Below are positions 47,529 through 57,592 of a stretch of DNA of 64,000 nt, piece by piece. This DNA is from Bacteroidota bacterium. Lineage in GTDB: Bacteria > Bacteroidota > Ignavibacteria > Kryptoniales > JAKASW01. The stretch is from assembly GCA_021825585.1 (NCBI GenBank), contig JAKAGT010000005.1, forward strand, positions 95,265 to 159,264, given 5' to 3'. The notes below the pieces were generated by a model, which saw nothing but the letters and a program-made list of their open reading frames with translations, ran no database searches and had not been told where the DNA came from. A program made the position numbers and the translations under genes. The stretch's first letter is position 1. Every line of letters starts with the position of its first letter.

Positions 47529-48605
47529 ATGGCCTCTTTCCATCTAAGTAAACCAGAAATACATAGAATTCTCGTCGTGAAGCCCCGTGCAATAGGGGAT
47601 GTGCTTCTATCAACTCCCGTGTTGCCAAACCTGCGGGAGGAATTTCCTGACGCCAGGATAGACTTCCTCGTCGAAAAATTCGCAGCGGGGGTACTGACGG
47701 GAAACCCTTATGTGGACGAAACAATCTCGTACGATACGAAAACGCAGACTTCCCTCTCAATCATAAGAAGGGTCAGGAAGAACAGCTACGACCTGATTAT
47801 TGATTTATTTGCGAATCCCCGTACTGCGATCATCACACTTTTGAGCGGGGCGAAATACAAGGTCGGGTTCCCGTTCAAATGGCGGAGATTTGCATACAAC
47901 ATACTCGTCAGTCCACGGAGCGGAGTCGTGCATAATGTGGAGTTCAACCTTGACGCATTGCGCAGGCTGGAGTTGCAGGTGAAATCGACGAACCCGCTAT
48001 TTTACCTCGACAACGATTCGAGACATTTCGCGGCGGAATTCGCGTCAAGGAACAGCCTTAAGGCAAATGAATTCATTACAATGAATATCGGCGGCGGTTG
48101 GCAAACCAAGCGTTGGAGCGCAAAAAACTTCGGCGCACTTTCCAAAATGATCTCATCCCGCCTTGGGATTCCCGTAGTAGTGCTCTACGGGCCTTCCGAA
48201 GCGAAGGAAGCTGAATTCATAGCCAATACAACAGGCACTACACTTGCTCCCCCCACATCACTTCACGAAATGGGAGCAATCATGAGGTCGTCGCTCCTCC
48301 TCGTTACGAACGACTCCGGTCCGATGCACATTGCGGCGGCACTCGGCGTACCGACCCTTGCTCTCTTCGGACCGACCAGTCCGCATCTTCAGGGACCGTA
48401 CGGGAATATATCTGTGGTCGTCCGGAATGAAGCGCTGGACTGCCTTGAGTGTAATCTCACGAATTGTCCAATCGGCAAATTATGCATGACCGAGCTCCTT
48501 CCGGAAACCGTCTTTGAAAGTCTTCTCATTCTGATTGCGAAAATTCAAAATGTTTCGCAACCTGTGAAAGACAAGGTGAACGAAAAAGCCAGGAAGATCC
48601 AATGA
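47529..48605 (+). CDS. Family 9 glycosyltransferase (heptosyltransferase-like) 1
   Basis: 358 residues from the ATG at 47529 (TTG at 47505 possible). GT-B fold with RILVVKPRAIGDVLLSTPVL at the N-terminus and MNIGGGWQTKRW, VVLYGPSEAKEAEF and NDSGPMHIAAALGVPTLALF for the donor half. A Cys-rich CLECNLTNCPIGKLCM tail follows. Probable LPS heptosyl- or hexosyl-transferase. The stop overlaps the start of a second GT9 gene (ATGA), so both likely build the same glycan. Confidence 0.88.
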   Translation: MASFHLSKPEIHRILVVKPRAIGDVLLSTPVLPNLREEFPDARIDFLVEKFAAGVLTGNPYVDETISYDTKTQTSLSIIRRVRKNSYDLIIDLFANPRTAIITLLSGAKYKVGFPFKWRRFAYNILVSPRSGVVHNVEFNLDALRRLELQVKSTNPLFYLDNDSRHFAAEFASRNSLKANEFITMNIGGGWQTKRWSAKNFGALSKMISSRLGIPVVVLYGPSEAKEAEFIANTTGTTLAPPTSLHEMGAIMRSSLLLVTNDSGPMHIAAALGVPTLALFGPTSPHLQGPYGNISVVVRNEALDCLECNLTNCPIGKLCMTELLPETVFESLLILIAKIQNVSQPVKDKVNEKARKIQ

Positions 48606-49780
48606 AAGCGTTTGATTTTGAAATGCCAGACTGCAAGAGATTTAACGGCTACAAGCCATGTTTTCCGTACAAAACCTGTTACGATGGTTGTGCCCGCGCC
48701 GATAGCCCCTTCGGTGCGAAGATTCTCATCATAAACCTCGACGCAATGGGCGACGTTCTTATGACCACTGCTCAGCTTAACCCTATAAAGCGCAAGTACC
48801 CGCAAAGCTACATCGCCTGGATTACGCTCAAATCGGCGGTGCCGCTGCTCCAGGGAAACCCATTCATCGACGATGTATTTGCCTGGGACGCGGAGAGTTG
48901 GCTCATTCTGGAGCAGATGGAATTCGATCTTGTATTGAATGCGGACAAGTCGAGAAGGTCTGCGGCGCTGGCCATGAAGCTGAAGGCGAAAGAGAAACTC
49001 GGATTCGGGCTGAACAACCACGGACAGATTATTCCTCTCAATAATGAGGCAGGCTATAATTTCAAGCTTGGCATCGACGATTACATGAAGTTCAGAATGA
49101 ACGAACGAACCGGACAGGATATTCTTGCCGAGACTTTCAGACTCCCATATGATCGCGACGAATACGTTCTGGAATTGACGGAAGACGAGAAGCAGCAGAC
49201 TGCATGGTACAGGAAATCGAAGGGAATCGGCAGCAAGGAGGTAGTTGTCGGATTCAATACCGGATGTTCGGACCTCTACCCCAACAAGAAAATGACCGTC
49301 GAACAGCATCTGAGGCTGATAGAGATGTTCTCTACTCAGGACCACATCAAGATGCTTCTTCTCGGCGGAAAAACGGATGCGGAAAGAAATGAGTCAATCT
49401 TCTCGAGGGCCCTGGAACACAACCCAGGACTGTCGACTCGCCTTTTCAATCCTCCCGCGACAGAGGGTCTGCGAAAAGGCATTGTGTACGAAAACGCCGC
49501 CGACATTGTCATTACCGGTGACAGCTACGGGATGCATCTTGCCGTAGCTCTAAGGAAGTATGTGCTGGTTTGGTTTGGGGTAAGCTGCTGGACTGAAGTC
49601 GACCTGTATGAAAGAGGAGAGAAGTTCATCCCCACAGGTCTCTTCTGCTCCCCGTGCTGGAAGAAGTCGTGTCCGTATGACCTTGAATGCATGAAGATGA
49701 TCGATCTCGACAGGATGTATTCCGCCGCCCTCGAATATGCCGGGATGGTTTCCGCCAAAAAAAATAATACTCCCGTTTAG
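48602..49780 (+). CDS. Family 9 glycosyltransferase 2 with extra N-terminal cysteine cluster
   Basis: 392 residues. The GT9 core starts only at about residue 41 (ILIINLDAMGDVLMTTAQL), preceded by MPDCKRFNGYKPCFPYKTCY, with a fourth Cys after it, and a C-terminal CSPCWKKSCPYDLECMKM adds four more. The donor domain has GFNTGCSDLYPNKKM and ITGDSYGMHLAVAL. The two cysteine clusters could bind zinc or an iron-sulfur cluster; no precedent comes to mind for GT9. Tightly coupled to the preceding GT9 gene. Confidence 0.85.
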   Translation: MKAFDFEMPDCKRFNGYKPCFPYKTCYDGCARADSPFGAKILIINLDAMGDVLMTTAQLNPIKRKYPQSYIAWITLKSAVPLLQGNPFIDDVFAWDAESWLILEQMEFDLVLNADKSRRSAALAMKLKAKEKLGFGLNNHGQIIPLNNEAGYNFKLGIDDYMKFRMNERTGQDILAETFRLPYDRDEYVLELTEDEKQQTAWYRKSKGIGSKEVVVGFNTGCSDLYPNKKMTVEQHLRLIEMFSTQDHIKMLLLGGKTDAERNESIFSRALEHNPGLSTRLFNPPATEGLRKGIVYENAADIVITGDSYGMHLAVALRKYVLVWFGVSCWTEVDLYERGEKFIPTGLFCSPCWKKSCPYDLECMKMIDLDRMYSAALEYAGMVSAKKNNTPV

Positions 49781-49844
49781 AACCCGTCGGCAGACGGACC
49801 TCGATCACTGCCCTGTTATTCCTTCACAAAGCTAATATTGGGGA

Positions 49845-51260
49845 CTAGCTCCTGACGAGCGTCAGAACGTTCTCGATGTGGTACGTCTGTGGAAACATGT
49901 CGACCGGCTGGGAAGAGACCGGCGTATAGCCATTGGCAACAATCTCCTTCACGTCTCTTGCCTGAGTCATGGGATTGCAGCTGACGTAAACAAGTTTCTC
50001 GGCCTGCAGCAAGTGTACGTTAGCGGCGATCTTGGGATGCAGACCGCTTCGAGGAGGATCCAACACGATCACGTCGGGTTTGGGCAGATTCAGCAGTTTG
50101 AAATTTCCGATGATGTCCCTCCCCTTAAACAACTCCGCAATGTCCGTCTTTACGAATCTGACGTTTCTCACGTTGTTCAGCCGCGCGTTTTCTCCGGCGT
50201 CTTTAATCGACGAGTCAGCCAGTTCAAACCCGTAGATCTCGTCCGCCAATTCCGAAAGATATATCGAGATGCTTCCTGTCCCGCTGTAGAAATCGTAGAT
50301 TACCTTCTTTTTTCCTCCGACGCCGGATAAGGCCGCTTCGTAGAGCCTCTCCGCCTGCACAGTATTGGTTTGAAAGAATGAGAGAGGAGAAATCTTGAAG
50401 GAGTATTTGCCGATCTTTTCAGTAATGTATCCGTTTCCAAAATGAACGCGCCAGACTGCACCCGAGGCAATCTGTGCGCGGCTCGAATTGATTATCGACG
50501 CGAATGTCGATACGAATGGCAAGTCTCTTTTCAAAGACGTGGCGAGTTGTTCAATCGCTTCATCCTCCTTCAGAATCACGAGATTCACCATATACTCATC
50601 CGAGCTGAACGACTTTCGAACGGTCAAGAACCTGAGCAGGCCGGAATGCGATTGCGGATCATAGATCGTTATTCCAAGGTCGCGTCTCTTCTCTGATTCC
50701 AGGGCAATTACATCGCGGAACCAGTTGAGTACCCGATTCATCCTTTCGTCGCCAAGGTGGCATCGGGCGATGTCTATCGTCTTGTCGTACCTTCCTGGAG
50801 AATGGAATCCGAGCGCCACTTTCACCGGGTCGTTTTCCAGAATCTTGAACGGATTTTCGGAAAAGGTAAACTCGAGTTTGTTCCTGTACTCATAAATTTG
50901 GTCCGAGGCAGCCGTCTCATTGACTTCCAGATTCAATCCGGCAGTCCTCTCAAGGGCATCGATAACGTGTCTGCGTTTTGAGGAAGCCTGTTCATGATAA
51001 TCCAGATGCTGCCATTTGCACCCCCCACAGACGCCGAAGTACCTGCAGACCGGCTGCACCCTGTGCGGAGACGGGGACAAGACATCCAGCACCTTCGCTT
51101 CCGCATAATCGCGTTTACGTTTTATGATTTTCGCTCTTACCGTGTCGCCCGGAATACCTCCGGCAACGAAGATTACGTATCCATCGAGTCTTGAAATCGC
51201 CTTACCTTCAAACCCGATGGACTCAATCTTCAATTCGAGGACTTCATCCACAGATGTCAT
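49845..51260 (-). CDS. rlmD: 23S rRNA (uracil-5-)-methyltransferase RlmD
   Basis: 471 residues: N-terminal TRAM domain (VLELKIESIGFEGKAISRL, FVAGGIPGDTVRAKI), iron-sulfur cysteines CRYFGVCGGCKWQHLDYHEQ, SAM motifs DFYSGTGSISIYLSELA and VLDPPRSGLHPKI, and catalytic Cys in LVYVSCNPMTQARD. QTNTVQAERLYEAAL is also diagnostic. RlmD or RlmCD specificity is not certain. Start overlaps the glycerate kinase stop (ATGA). Confidence 0.94.
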   Translation of the reverse strand: MTSVDEVLELKIESIGFEGKAISRLDGYVIFVAGGIPGDTVRAKIIKRKRDYAEAKVLDVLSPSPHRVQPVCRYFGVCGGCKWQHLDYHEQASSKRRHVIDALERTAGLNLEVNETAASDQIYEYRNKLEFTFSENPFKILENDPVKVALGFHSPGRYDKTIDIARCHLGDERMNRVLNWFRDVIALESEKRRDLGITIYDPQSHSGLLRFLTVRKSFSSDEYMVNLVILKEDEAIEQLATSLKRDLPFVSTFASIINSSRAQIASGAVWRVHFGNGYITEKIGKYSFKISPLSFFQTNTVQAERLYEAALSGVGGKKKVIYDFYSGTGSISIYLSELADEIYGFELADSSIKDAGENARLNNVRNVRFVKTDIAELFKGRDIIGNFKLLNLPKPDVIVLDPPRSGLHPKIAANVHLLQAEKLVYVSCNPMTQARDVKEIVANGYTPVSSQPVDMFPQTYHIENVLTLVRS

Positions 51261-52591
51261 ACTACAATTATTCCTGAAATGTCCATTACGTTTGTGTCGG
51301 TCGGACCGGTACTTATAAGCCCGCCATATTTTGTGAAGAATGAATTGGAATCGCTCTCATCCAGGTATTTCTTAACTTCACCAGCCCGCCCGTGAAAATC
51401 GGCATGCAATTCCGGAGCTGCAAATGCACCTGCGGCGTTGCTGTTTCCGTCCTTCCCGTCGGTTCCGAACGAGAATATAGTTGTCCTCTTAAGGTTGATC
51501 CCGAGATGCTTGAGATTGACAAGCCCTTTCAGTGCACTTAGCACAAGGTGCTGGTTCCTCCCGCCCTTTCCTGCCCCTCTCACTTTCACAGTGGTCTCGC
51601 CGCCGATAAGAATGAGCGCCGGAGAAGGGACAGGATCTCCTTCCGTTTCTATCGACGCCGCAATCGAGACCAGGAGGGCCGCAGCGCTTTCAGCATCAGA
51701 GTCCAGGAATCTGGTCAGGACGAGCGTATTGAAGCCGCTCCCTATTCCTTCCTGTTCAGCGGCACTCAGCGCTTTTGAGTTGGAGGCGATTATCTGGACC
51801 CCATTCTTCTCCAATGAAACTCCTCCAGAATGGTCCGGCAGTTTCCTCAAAGCGATGGGTATTGAGGCGGGCACCATTTCAAGCAGGCCGCTATCGACAA
51901 CGAAATTGTAAGCGTCACGGGGCGTAGTCGCATCTGGAACGGTTGGGCCGCTGGCAATGGACGAGAGATCGTCTCCGACAACATCTGAAATGATTAGCGA
52001 TAATTTCTCAGCTTTCTTTGCCAGTGCGGCTAGTTTTCCGCCTCCAAGAAGTGAGAGATGTCGCCGCAAGAGGTTCAGCTTGTCTATCGAAACACCGTTG
52101 TCCAGGGCGGCCTTTATCAACCTGTTTGTGTCATCGAGGCTAACACCTTCAATTGGGAGAAACAGAGATGCGCTGCCGCCGCCGGAAATCAGGAAAAGCA
52201 AAGACTCCTTTGCATGGCAGGAAGCAACGAACTGTCTCACCTTCTCCCCCGCTTTCACGCTCTCTCCATCCGGGAAAGGATGTCCCGTCTTGAAAAACTC
52301 GAACCGGCTCACGCCGAGATGTTTCTCTACCGGTGTCGCGATTATACCCTTTACCCTGTCGCCAAGCCTCTTCTCGACTTCGAGCGCCATCGCTTCAGCC
52401 GATTTTCCGATAGACACACACCTGATCGTGTCTGGTTTCTTCAGTTCGAATGCGTGTCCGAAGACCGTCAATACGTCGCCGGACACATGTAGTTGATTCT
52501 CGAATATCGTCCCCGGTTTGACTGCGTGGATGGAACTCTCGACAAGCCTCTGCAGTAATTTCTCTGCAGAACTTCCCCCTGCAGACTTCAT
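51257..52591 (-). CDS. Glycerate kinase (GckA/TtuD, DUF4147 family)
   Basis: 444 residues, class II glycerate 2-kinase type. FLISGGGSASLFLPIEG and LNLLRRHLSLLGGGKLA (substrate/nucleotide lobes), ISDVVGDDLSSIASGPT, GGETTVKVRGAGKGGRNQHL, and TDGKDGNSNAAGAF in the C-terminal domain. Makes 2-phosphoglycerate from glycerate. Coupled by 4-base overlaps both to DUF2461 upstream and rlmD downstream. Confidence 0.92.
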   Translation of the reverse strand: MKSAGGSSAEKLLQRLVESSIHAVKPGTIFENQLHVSGDVLTVFGHAFELKKPDTIRCVSIGKSAEAMALEVEKRLGDRVKGIIATPVEKHLGVSRFEFFKTGHPFPDGESVKAGEKVRQFVASCHAKESLLFLISGGGSASLFLPIEGVSLDDTNRLIKAALDNGVSIDKLNLLRRHLSLLGGGKLAALAKKAEKLSLIISDVVGDDLSSIASGPTVPDATTPRDAYNFVVDSGLLEMVPASIPIALRKLPDHSGGVSLEKNGVQIIASNSKALSAAEQEGIGSGFNTLVLTRFLDSDAESAAALLVSIAASIETEGDPVPSPALILIGGETTVKVRGAGKGGRNQHLVLSALKGLVNLKHLGINLKRTTIFSFGTDGKDGNSNAAGAFAAPELHADFHGRAGEVKKYLDESDSNSFFTKYGGLISTGPTDTNVMDISGIIVV

Positions 52592-53433
52592 TTGCTTGAA
52601 ATCTTCAACAAACCAATTCGGCTCGTATATGATTCCAGGTCTGCTGCCGGATTGTCGGACGTTGAGAAGATATACAAAGGATAAAGCCGGTTGAACGTCT
52701 TCATCGCGATGGCGAGCAGCTTCTTCGATGAGGTCACCGGGTCTGACTTATCTATTTCTTTTCCGAAGATTATATGATCGACCCCTTTGAACTTCAGGCG
52801 ATCCCTTTTGGGAACGAAACTCTCCGATATTGGCTCGGTGCCATAATGAAGCTCATAAGCAGAGAACTCGCCCCCTATTCGGTATCTCTTGCAGGCATCA
52901 AAGAAGAGCGACTCGTATGATGAGATATTCTCCTCGAAACGCCTGCGGCCGTCCGCTTTCTCATTGTTTATGAAAGTGCCGAGCTCCATCCCGTTCCTGT
53001 CGATGTAAAGAAACAGTTCCGAATCCCACTTCGATTTTCCGAAACGGATCAGCATGAAGTCTTTGTAAGGCTTCTTCGCGAAGCGCATGTCCCGGTTAAT
53101 CCGAACCAGTGTCCGATTGAACTTGGGCTCCGTGTCAAGAATGGGATTTATGAATTTTATGAACGGGCCGATGGAAACGACGAATGATCTTGCCGGGTTC
53201 AGAAGGAACTGCTCATATTCATCTCTATGCTTCCTGAACCACGTGACGGAATTGTGTTTATAGAGCTGCTCGAAGAACTCGAAGGTACCTTCTGAGAAGC
53301 CGCTAAACTCTTCCGTGTACCCTGCGGAATTCGGAGCACGCCCGTTAGACTTCGGTCCGGCTGACCTCGCGGCTGCCGGGCCGCGGTGAATCATGGCACT
53401 GCCGGTTTCTTTCTTACTGGTATTTGACTTCAA
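52588..53433 (-). CDS. DUF2461 family protein (TIGR02453 type)
   Basis: 281 residues. A disordered, Ser/Ala-rich leader of ~45 residues precedes FSEGTFEFFEQLYKHNSVTWF, RKHRDEYEQFLLNPARSFV and TLVRINRDMRFAKKPYKDFM, the family signature. Function unknown. It lies 5 bases after glyS and overlaps the glycerate kinase start, so is part of a glyS-DUF2461-glycerate kinase-rlmD operon. Confidence 0.88.
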   Translation of the reverse strand: MKSNTSKKETGSAMIHRGPAAARSAGPKSNGRAPNSAGYTEEFSGFSEGTFEFFEQLYKHNSVTWFRKHRDEYEQFLLNPARSFVVSIGPFIKFINPILDTEPKFNRTLVRINRDMRFAKKPYKDFMLIRFGKSKWDSELFLYIDRNGMELGTFINNEKADGRRRFEENISSYESLFFDACKRYRIGGEFSAYELHYGTEPISESFVPKRDRLKFKGVDHIIFGKEIDKSDPVTSSKKLLAIAMKTFNRLYPLYIFSTSDNPAADLESYTSRIGLLKISSK

Positions 53434-53438
53434 GCGGT

Positions 53439-54947
53439 TTATCGTTTCAGTTTATTATCTAGATATTCAGCTATTCTGGAAGAAGCCACGCGCTCCTGCT
53501 GCATGGAGTCCCTGTCTCTCACCGTCACCGTCTGGTCCTGAAGGGTCTGAGAGTCAACCGTGACGCAAACAGGAGTTCCCACTTCATCCTGGCGTCTGTA
53601 ACGCCTGCCGATGGAGCCTGCATCGTCATAGAAGGCCCTGAACCGTTTCCGAAGATCCTCGAAGATGTTTCTCGCGATATCGGGCATGTTCTCGCGGTTA
53701 ACAAGCGGAAGTACGGCTACCTTAATCGGAGCAAGCCGCGGGTGGAATTTCAAAACCGATCGAATTTCCTTATCCGCCTGCTCTTCCACGTAGGCATCCA
53801 CGAGAAACGCCATGAAGGACCTGCTGGCGCCCGCTGAAGTCTCGATTATGTACGGGATGTATTTTTCCTTCGATGTGTCGTCGAAATATTCCATACTCTT
53901 CCCCGAATACTCCTGATGTCTTGTCAGGTCGTAATTCGTACGGTTGTGGATCCCTTCGATCTCCCCCCACCCGAACGGAAAAAGGTATTCGATATCGTAT
54001 GCATCCTTAGCGTAATGTGCCAGCTTATCTTTTTCATGCCGATGGAAATGGAGCTTGTCGTTCCGGATGCCGAGATTCGTGAACCACTCGATTCTTTCGT
54101 GCCTCCATCTTTCGAACCAGTCGTCATCAGTTCCCGGCTTCACAAAGAACTGCATCTCCATCTGTTCGAATTCGCGCGTCCTGAACAGCCAGTTCTTCGT
54201 ATTGATTTCGTTCCTGAAGGCTTTCCCAATCTGCGCAATTCCAAACGGAAGCTTCTGCCTGGAGGAAGCAAGCACGTTCTGGTAGTTCACATAAATGCCC
54301 TGGGCGGTCTCTGGCCGCAGGTATACGGCAGCCGACGAGTCTTCGACCGGGCCTACAAAAGTCTTGAACATGAGGTTGAATTTGCGGGCTTCGGTGAAAG
54401 TCCCTCTGTTCCCGCAGTTCGGGCAGGATAGTTCCGGCAAAATTACGAACGGGAATTTCTCCAGGGTACCGGCAAACTCAGAACGAACAACTTCTTCAGG
54501 CTGTTTTTTATCCAGAGAAGACAGGACAGGAAAGATTTTCTTCCACTCGTCCGGTACAACTGTTCCGTTCCCGTTTTGTATCTTCTCGGCTGATTCCCAT
54601 ATCTTCTTCAGCGAGATCTCGTCCGAAAGCGTATCGAGCCGGTAACGGGCCTTGCACTGCCTGCAATCGATCATCGGATCAGTAAAATTTTCGACGTGTC
54701 CGGACGCTTCCCAGACCCTCGGGTGCATCAAAATCGAGGCGTCAATTCCCTCTATATCCTCTCTGAGGGTCATTGCCTTCCACCATTCGTCCTTTACGTT
54801 CCGGAGAAGCTCAACGCCCAGCGGACCGTAGTCCCAACATCCGTTTAATCCCCCATATATTTCACTCGACTGGAAGACGAATCCTCTTCTCTTTGCAAGC
54901 GATACAATTTTATCGATCGTTATTTCAGATTTGCTCGGTTGTGTCAT
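53439..54947 (-). CDS. glyS: Glycyl-tRNA synthetase (dimeric, eukaryote/archaeal-like type)
   Basis: 502 residues, class II. IVSLAKRRGFVFQSSEIYGG and CWDYGPLGVELLRNVKDEWW at the N-terminus, CRQC…CPNCG cysteines, motif 2 region with IGKAFRNEINTK, and FLVDAYVEE with SAGASRSF near motif 3, followed by the anticodon-binding domain. Charges tRNA-Gly; the alpha2 type is the usual one in Bacteroidota relatives. No upstream T-box is visible in the 258-base gap 54948-55205. Confidence 0.95.
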   Translation of the reverse strand: MTQPSKSEITIDKIVSLAKRRGFVFQSSEIYGGLNGCWDYGPLGVELLRNVKDEWWKAMTLREDIEGIDASILMHPRVWEASGHVENFTDPMIDCRQCKARYRLDTLSDEISLKKIWESAEKIQNGNGTVVPDEWKKIFPVLSSLDKKQPEEVVRSEFAGTLEKFPFVILPELSCPNCGNRGTFTEARKFNLMFKTFVGPVEDSSAAVYLRPETAQGIYVNYQNVLASSRQKLPFGIAQIGKAFRNEINTKNWLFRTREFEQMEMQFFVKPGTDDDWFERWRHERIEWFTNLGIRNDKLHFHRHEKDKLAHYAKDAYDIEYLFPFGWGEIEGIHNRTNYDLTRHQEYSGKSMEYFDDTSKEKYIPYIIETSAGASRSFMAFLVDAYVEEQADKEIRSVLKFHPRLAPIKVAVLPLVNRENMPDIARNIFEDLRKRFRAFYDDAGSIGRRYRRQDEVGTPVCVTVDSQTLQDQTVTVRDRDSMQQERVASSRIAEYLDNKLKR

Positions 54948-55205
54948 CTCTTAGCACTTTTTTAGTTCAATATAAAGAACCGTGTCGAATTGACAAAGAG
55001 CGCCATTTACATGACGATCATCCGCATCCACGAGGGCAAAGTACTCTGAATGACGTAGAACCGCCTCCCAAAAAACTTTTGCCTGTAATCTTGACTTTGA
55101 AAGGTAAAATGTCGCATTTTATGACGCAATCGGGTAAATTACCAACCGCTTGAATGGTACAGTAGGGTGAGAAGCCGACTGCGGTCATAAATTAGGAAAG
55201 GTTAA

Positions 55206-55661
55206 ATGGAACCTGAAGAAAAAACGGTAGCGCAGAATCGTCGGGCGCGGTTTGAGTATCAGATACTCGAGACTACCGAAGCCGGCATCGTCCTAAAGGG
55301 GAGCGAGGTGAAGTCGGTCAGACAGGGAAAAGTCGATATTAGTGACTGCTTCGCATCCGTCAAGGATGGAGAGGTTTGGCTGCATAACATGCACGTGGCC
55401 GCCTATCAGAATGCCGGCGCATTCGGGCACAACCCTAGACGAACCAGAAAATTGCTGTTGCACAGAAGAGAAATCCGGAAGCTCATCGGCAAGACAAAAC
55501 AAAAGGGTCTCTCCCTCGTTCCGATCAGGCTTTACTGGAAACACGGTCTGGCGAAAGTCGAACTGGCGATTGCAAAAGGAAAGCAGGCCTTCGACAAGCG
55601 CGAGACGATTAAGCAACGCGACCAGGAACGTGAGATGCGACGCCGCGGCGCCGATGCTTGA
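55206..55661 (+). CDS. smpB: SsrA-binding protein SmpB
   Basis: 151 residues. Binds tmRNA and brings it to stalled ribosomes. AQNRRARFEYQILETTEAGI, LKGSEVKSVRQGKVDISD, HNPRRTRKLLLHRREIRKL and the basic tail TIKQRDQEREMRRR match the family. No tmRNA gene is visible beside it. The start is preceded by AGGAAAGG. Confidence 0.96.
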   Translation: MEPEEKTVAQNRRARFEYQILETTEAGIVLKGSEVKSVRQGKVDISDCFASVKDGEVWLHNMHVAAYQNAGAFGHNPRRTRKLLLHRREIRKLIGKTKQKGLSLVPIRLYWKHGLAKVELAIAKGKQAFDKRETIKQRDQEREMRRRGADA

Positions 55662-55713
55662 AATCTTTGTTAATGAATTACCACCACACCTACCAGGAGA
55701 AAGATAGTTAGGG

Positions 55714-56940
55714 TTGTTTCCACCACTCAATGAGCAACTAGACCTTATAAGGCGGGGCACCGCTGAGATAATACCAGAAGATGAACTAGCCCAGAAAATC
55801 GAGAGATCTATCAAGACCGGTCTGGGCCTCAATGTGAAATTGGGGTGCGACCCGAGCCGCCCCGATCTCCACCTCGGGCACTCTGTCGTTCTGAGAAAGC
55901 TCCGGCAATTCCAGGATCTAGGACATACGGCAATTCTCATTGTCGGCGATTTTACCGGCATGATCGGAGATCCTTCCGGCAGGAACAAGTCGCGTCCCTC
56001 AATGACTATCGAAGAGACGCGACAGAATGGAGAGTCCTACTTTCAGCAGGCTTCCAAAATATTGTCATCCTCCAACCTGAATATCGTTTACAATTCCGAA
56101 TGGCTCGGCAAAATGAGCTTCCAGGATGTGATTAAACTGGCCAGCAAGTATACGGTGGCCCGGATGCTCGAGAGAGATGATTTTGAGAAGCGGTATCGTT
56201 CAGGTGAACCCATAAGTGTTCACGAATTCCTCTATCCTCTCGCGCAGGCGATGGACTCCGTAGCCATAAAAGCCGATATAGAGCTGGGGGGAACAGACCA
56301 GAAGTTCAACCTGCTGGTCGGCAGGGATATTCAGCGGGAATACGGACTTGAGCCGCAGGTAATCCTGACGATGCCGTTACTTGTAGGAACGGACGGGGCT
56401 GAGAAGATGTCGAAATCGCTCGGCAACTATATCGCGATAACGGATTCACCGGACGAAATCTACGGAAAGACACTCTCGATACCAGACACACTCATTTACG
56501 ATTATTTTGTGTTGACGACCAACGTTTCTCCGCAGTATCTCAGCGAGGTCAAATCATCGCTTGAGTCGGGGAGAGTTAATCCCAGGGATCTGAAGCGAAA
56601 GCTCGCACGAGAGATCGTGACGATCTATCACGATACAGAAGCGGCCGCTCAGGCGGAGGACAATTTCGACAAGGTCTTCGTGAGAAAAGAAACGCCGACT
56701 GAGATAGAAGAGGTGTTCCTGAATATCAGCGACGGCGGCGTGCCGTTATACCAGCTTCTCGTCGAAGTCGGGGCGGCAAAATCAAATAGCGAGGCTCGCC
56801 GGCTGATAACCCAGGGCGGCGTCACAATCGACGGCAATAAGATCGCGGACGCGAACACTGCCGTGACCATAAAGGATCCCGTTATCCTCAAGGTAGGAAA
56901 ACGGAAATTCTACAAAATCAGACAACAACAATCGCATTAG
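55714..56940 (+). CDS. tyrS: Tyrosyl-tRNA synthetase
   Basis: 408 residues, class I. HIGH-type [14 protein letters not shown] (about 48-61), [35 protein letters not shown]-type [13 protein letters not shown], and a C-terminal S4 RNA-binding domain ([18 protein letters not shown]). Resembles the TyrZ-type. The TTG at 55714 is used as start, 52 bases after smpB; AGGAGA and AGGG lie upstream. Confidence 0.95.
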   Translation: MFPPLNEQLDLIRRGTAEIIPEDELAQKIERSIKTGLGLNVKLGCDPSRPDLHLGHSVVLRKLRQFQDLGHTAILIVGDFTGMIGDPSGRNKSRPSMTIEETRQNGESYFQQASKILSSSNLNIVYNSEWLGKMSFQDVIKLASKYTVARMLERDDFEKRYRSGEPISVHEFLYPLAQAMDSVAIKADIELGGTDQKFNLLVGRDIQREYGLEPQVILTMPLLVGTDGAEKMSKSLGNYIAITDSPDEIYGKTLSIPDTLIYDYFVLTTNVSPQYLSEVKSSLESGRVNPRDLKRKLAREIVTIYHDTEAAAQAEDNFDKVFVRKETPTEIEEVFLNISDGGVPLYQLLVEVGAAKSNSEARRLITQGGVTIDGNKIADANTAVTIKDPVILKVGKRKFYKIRQQQSH

Positions 56941-56959
56941 CGAATAAGGAGATGTAAAA

Positions 56960-57505
56960 TTGTATGTCCCATCGAAGATATTCTTTACAAAAGGGGTAGG
57001 TCGGCATCGCGACTACCTTCAATCCTTCGAACTTGCTCTTCGAGACGCTAGGATCGAGAAATGCAATCTGGTCACCGTCTCAAGCATCTATCCTGCGGGA
57101 TGTAAACGCATTCCACTTGACGAAGGAATTAAGCTCCTTCAGCCGGGGCAGATAACGTTTTGCGTGATGGCAAGGAATTCTACCAACGAACCTAACCGGC
57201 TCGTGGCGGCCTCAATCGGAGTCGCAACACCTAATGATTCTTCGCAGTACGGTTACCTGTCTGAACACCATCCGTTCGGCGAGACCGACGAGAAGGCCGG
57301 AGAGTATGCCGAAGACCTGGCCGCGACGATGCTCGCAACTACACTTGGAATTGAGTTTGATCCCGACGCGGATTGGGATGAAAGGGAAAAAGTTTACAAG
57401 ATGAGCGGGAAGATCGTTAGAACGCTCAACGTGACGCAGTCGGCGGAAGGAGACAGAAGAGGAATCTGGACGACGGTAGTCGCTGCCGGGATACTTCTTC
57501 CCTGA
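56960..57505 (+). CDS. Pyruvoyl-dependent arginine decarboxylase
   Basis: 181 residues. A proenzyme that self-cleaves to create a pyruvoyl group, then makes agmatine for polyamine synthesis. The cleavage site is [14 protein letters not shown] (about residues 38-51) between two serines; [21 protein letters not shown] and the C-terminal [14 protein letters not shown] are typical. The TTG start has AAGGAG upstream. Directly after tyrS with 19 bases between, ahead of a shared terminator. Confidence 0.93.
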   Translation: MYVPSKIFFTKGVGRHRDYLQSFELALRDARIEKCNLVTVSSIYPAGCKRIPLDEGIKLLQPGQITFCVMARNSTNEPNRLVAASIGVATPNDSSQYGYLSEHHPFGETDEKAGEYAEDLAATMLATTLGIEFDPDADWDEREKVYKMSGKIVRTLNVTQSAEGDRRGIWTTVVAAGILLP

Positions 57506-57531
57506 TTGACAGAAACATCCCCTGTTGTCAA

Positions 57532-57565
57532 AAAGCCCCGTCGCAGAAACGGGGCTTTCCTTTTG
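57532..57565. terminator. Bidirectional terminator between arginine decarboxylase and atpG
   Basis: Perfect 10-bp stem AAAGCCCCGT (57532-57541)/ACGGGGCTTT (57549-57558), 7-base loop, followed by CCTTTTG on the plus strand and by TTGACAACA on the minus strand after the A/T-rich stem base. Placed between convergent genes, it probably ends both. Confidence 0.8.
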
Positions 57566-57592
57566 CACCGATAAAAAATTGATACTTCGTTA

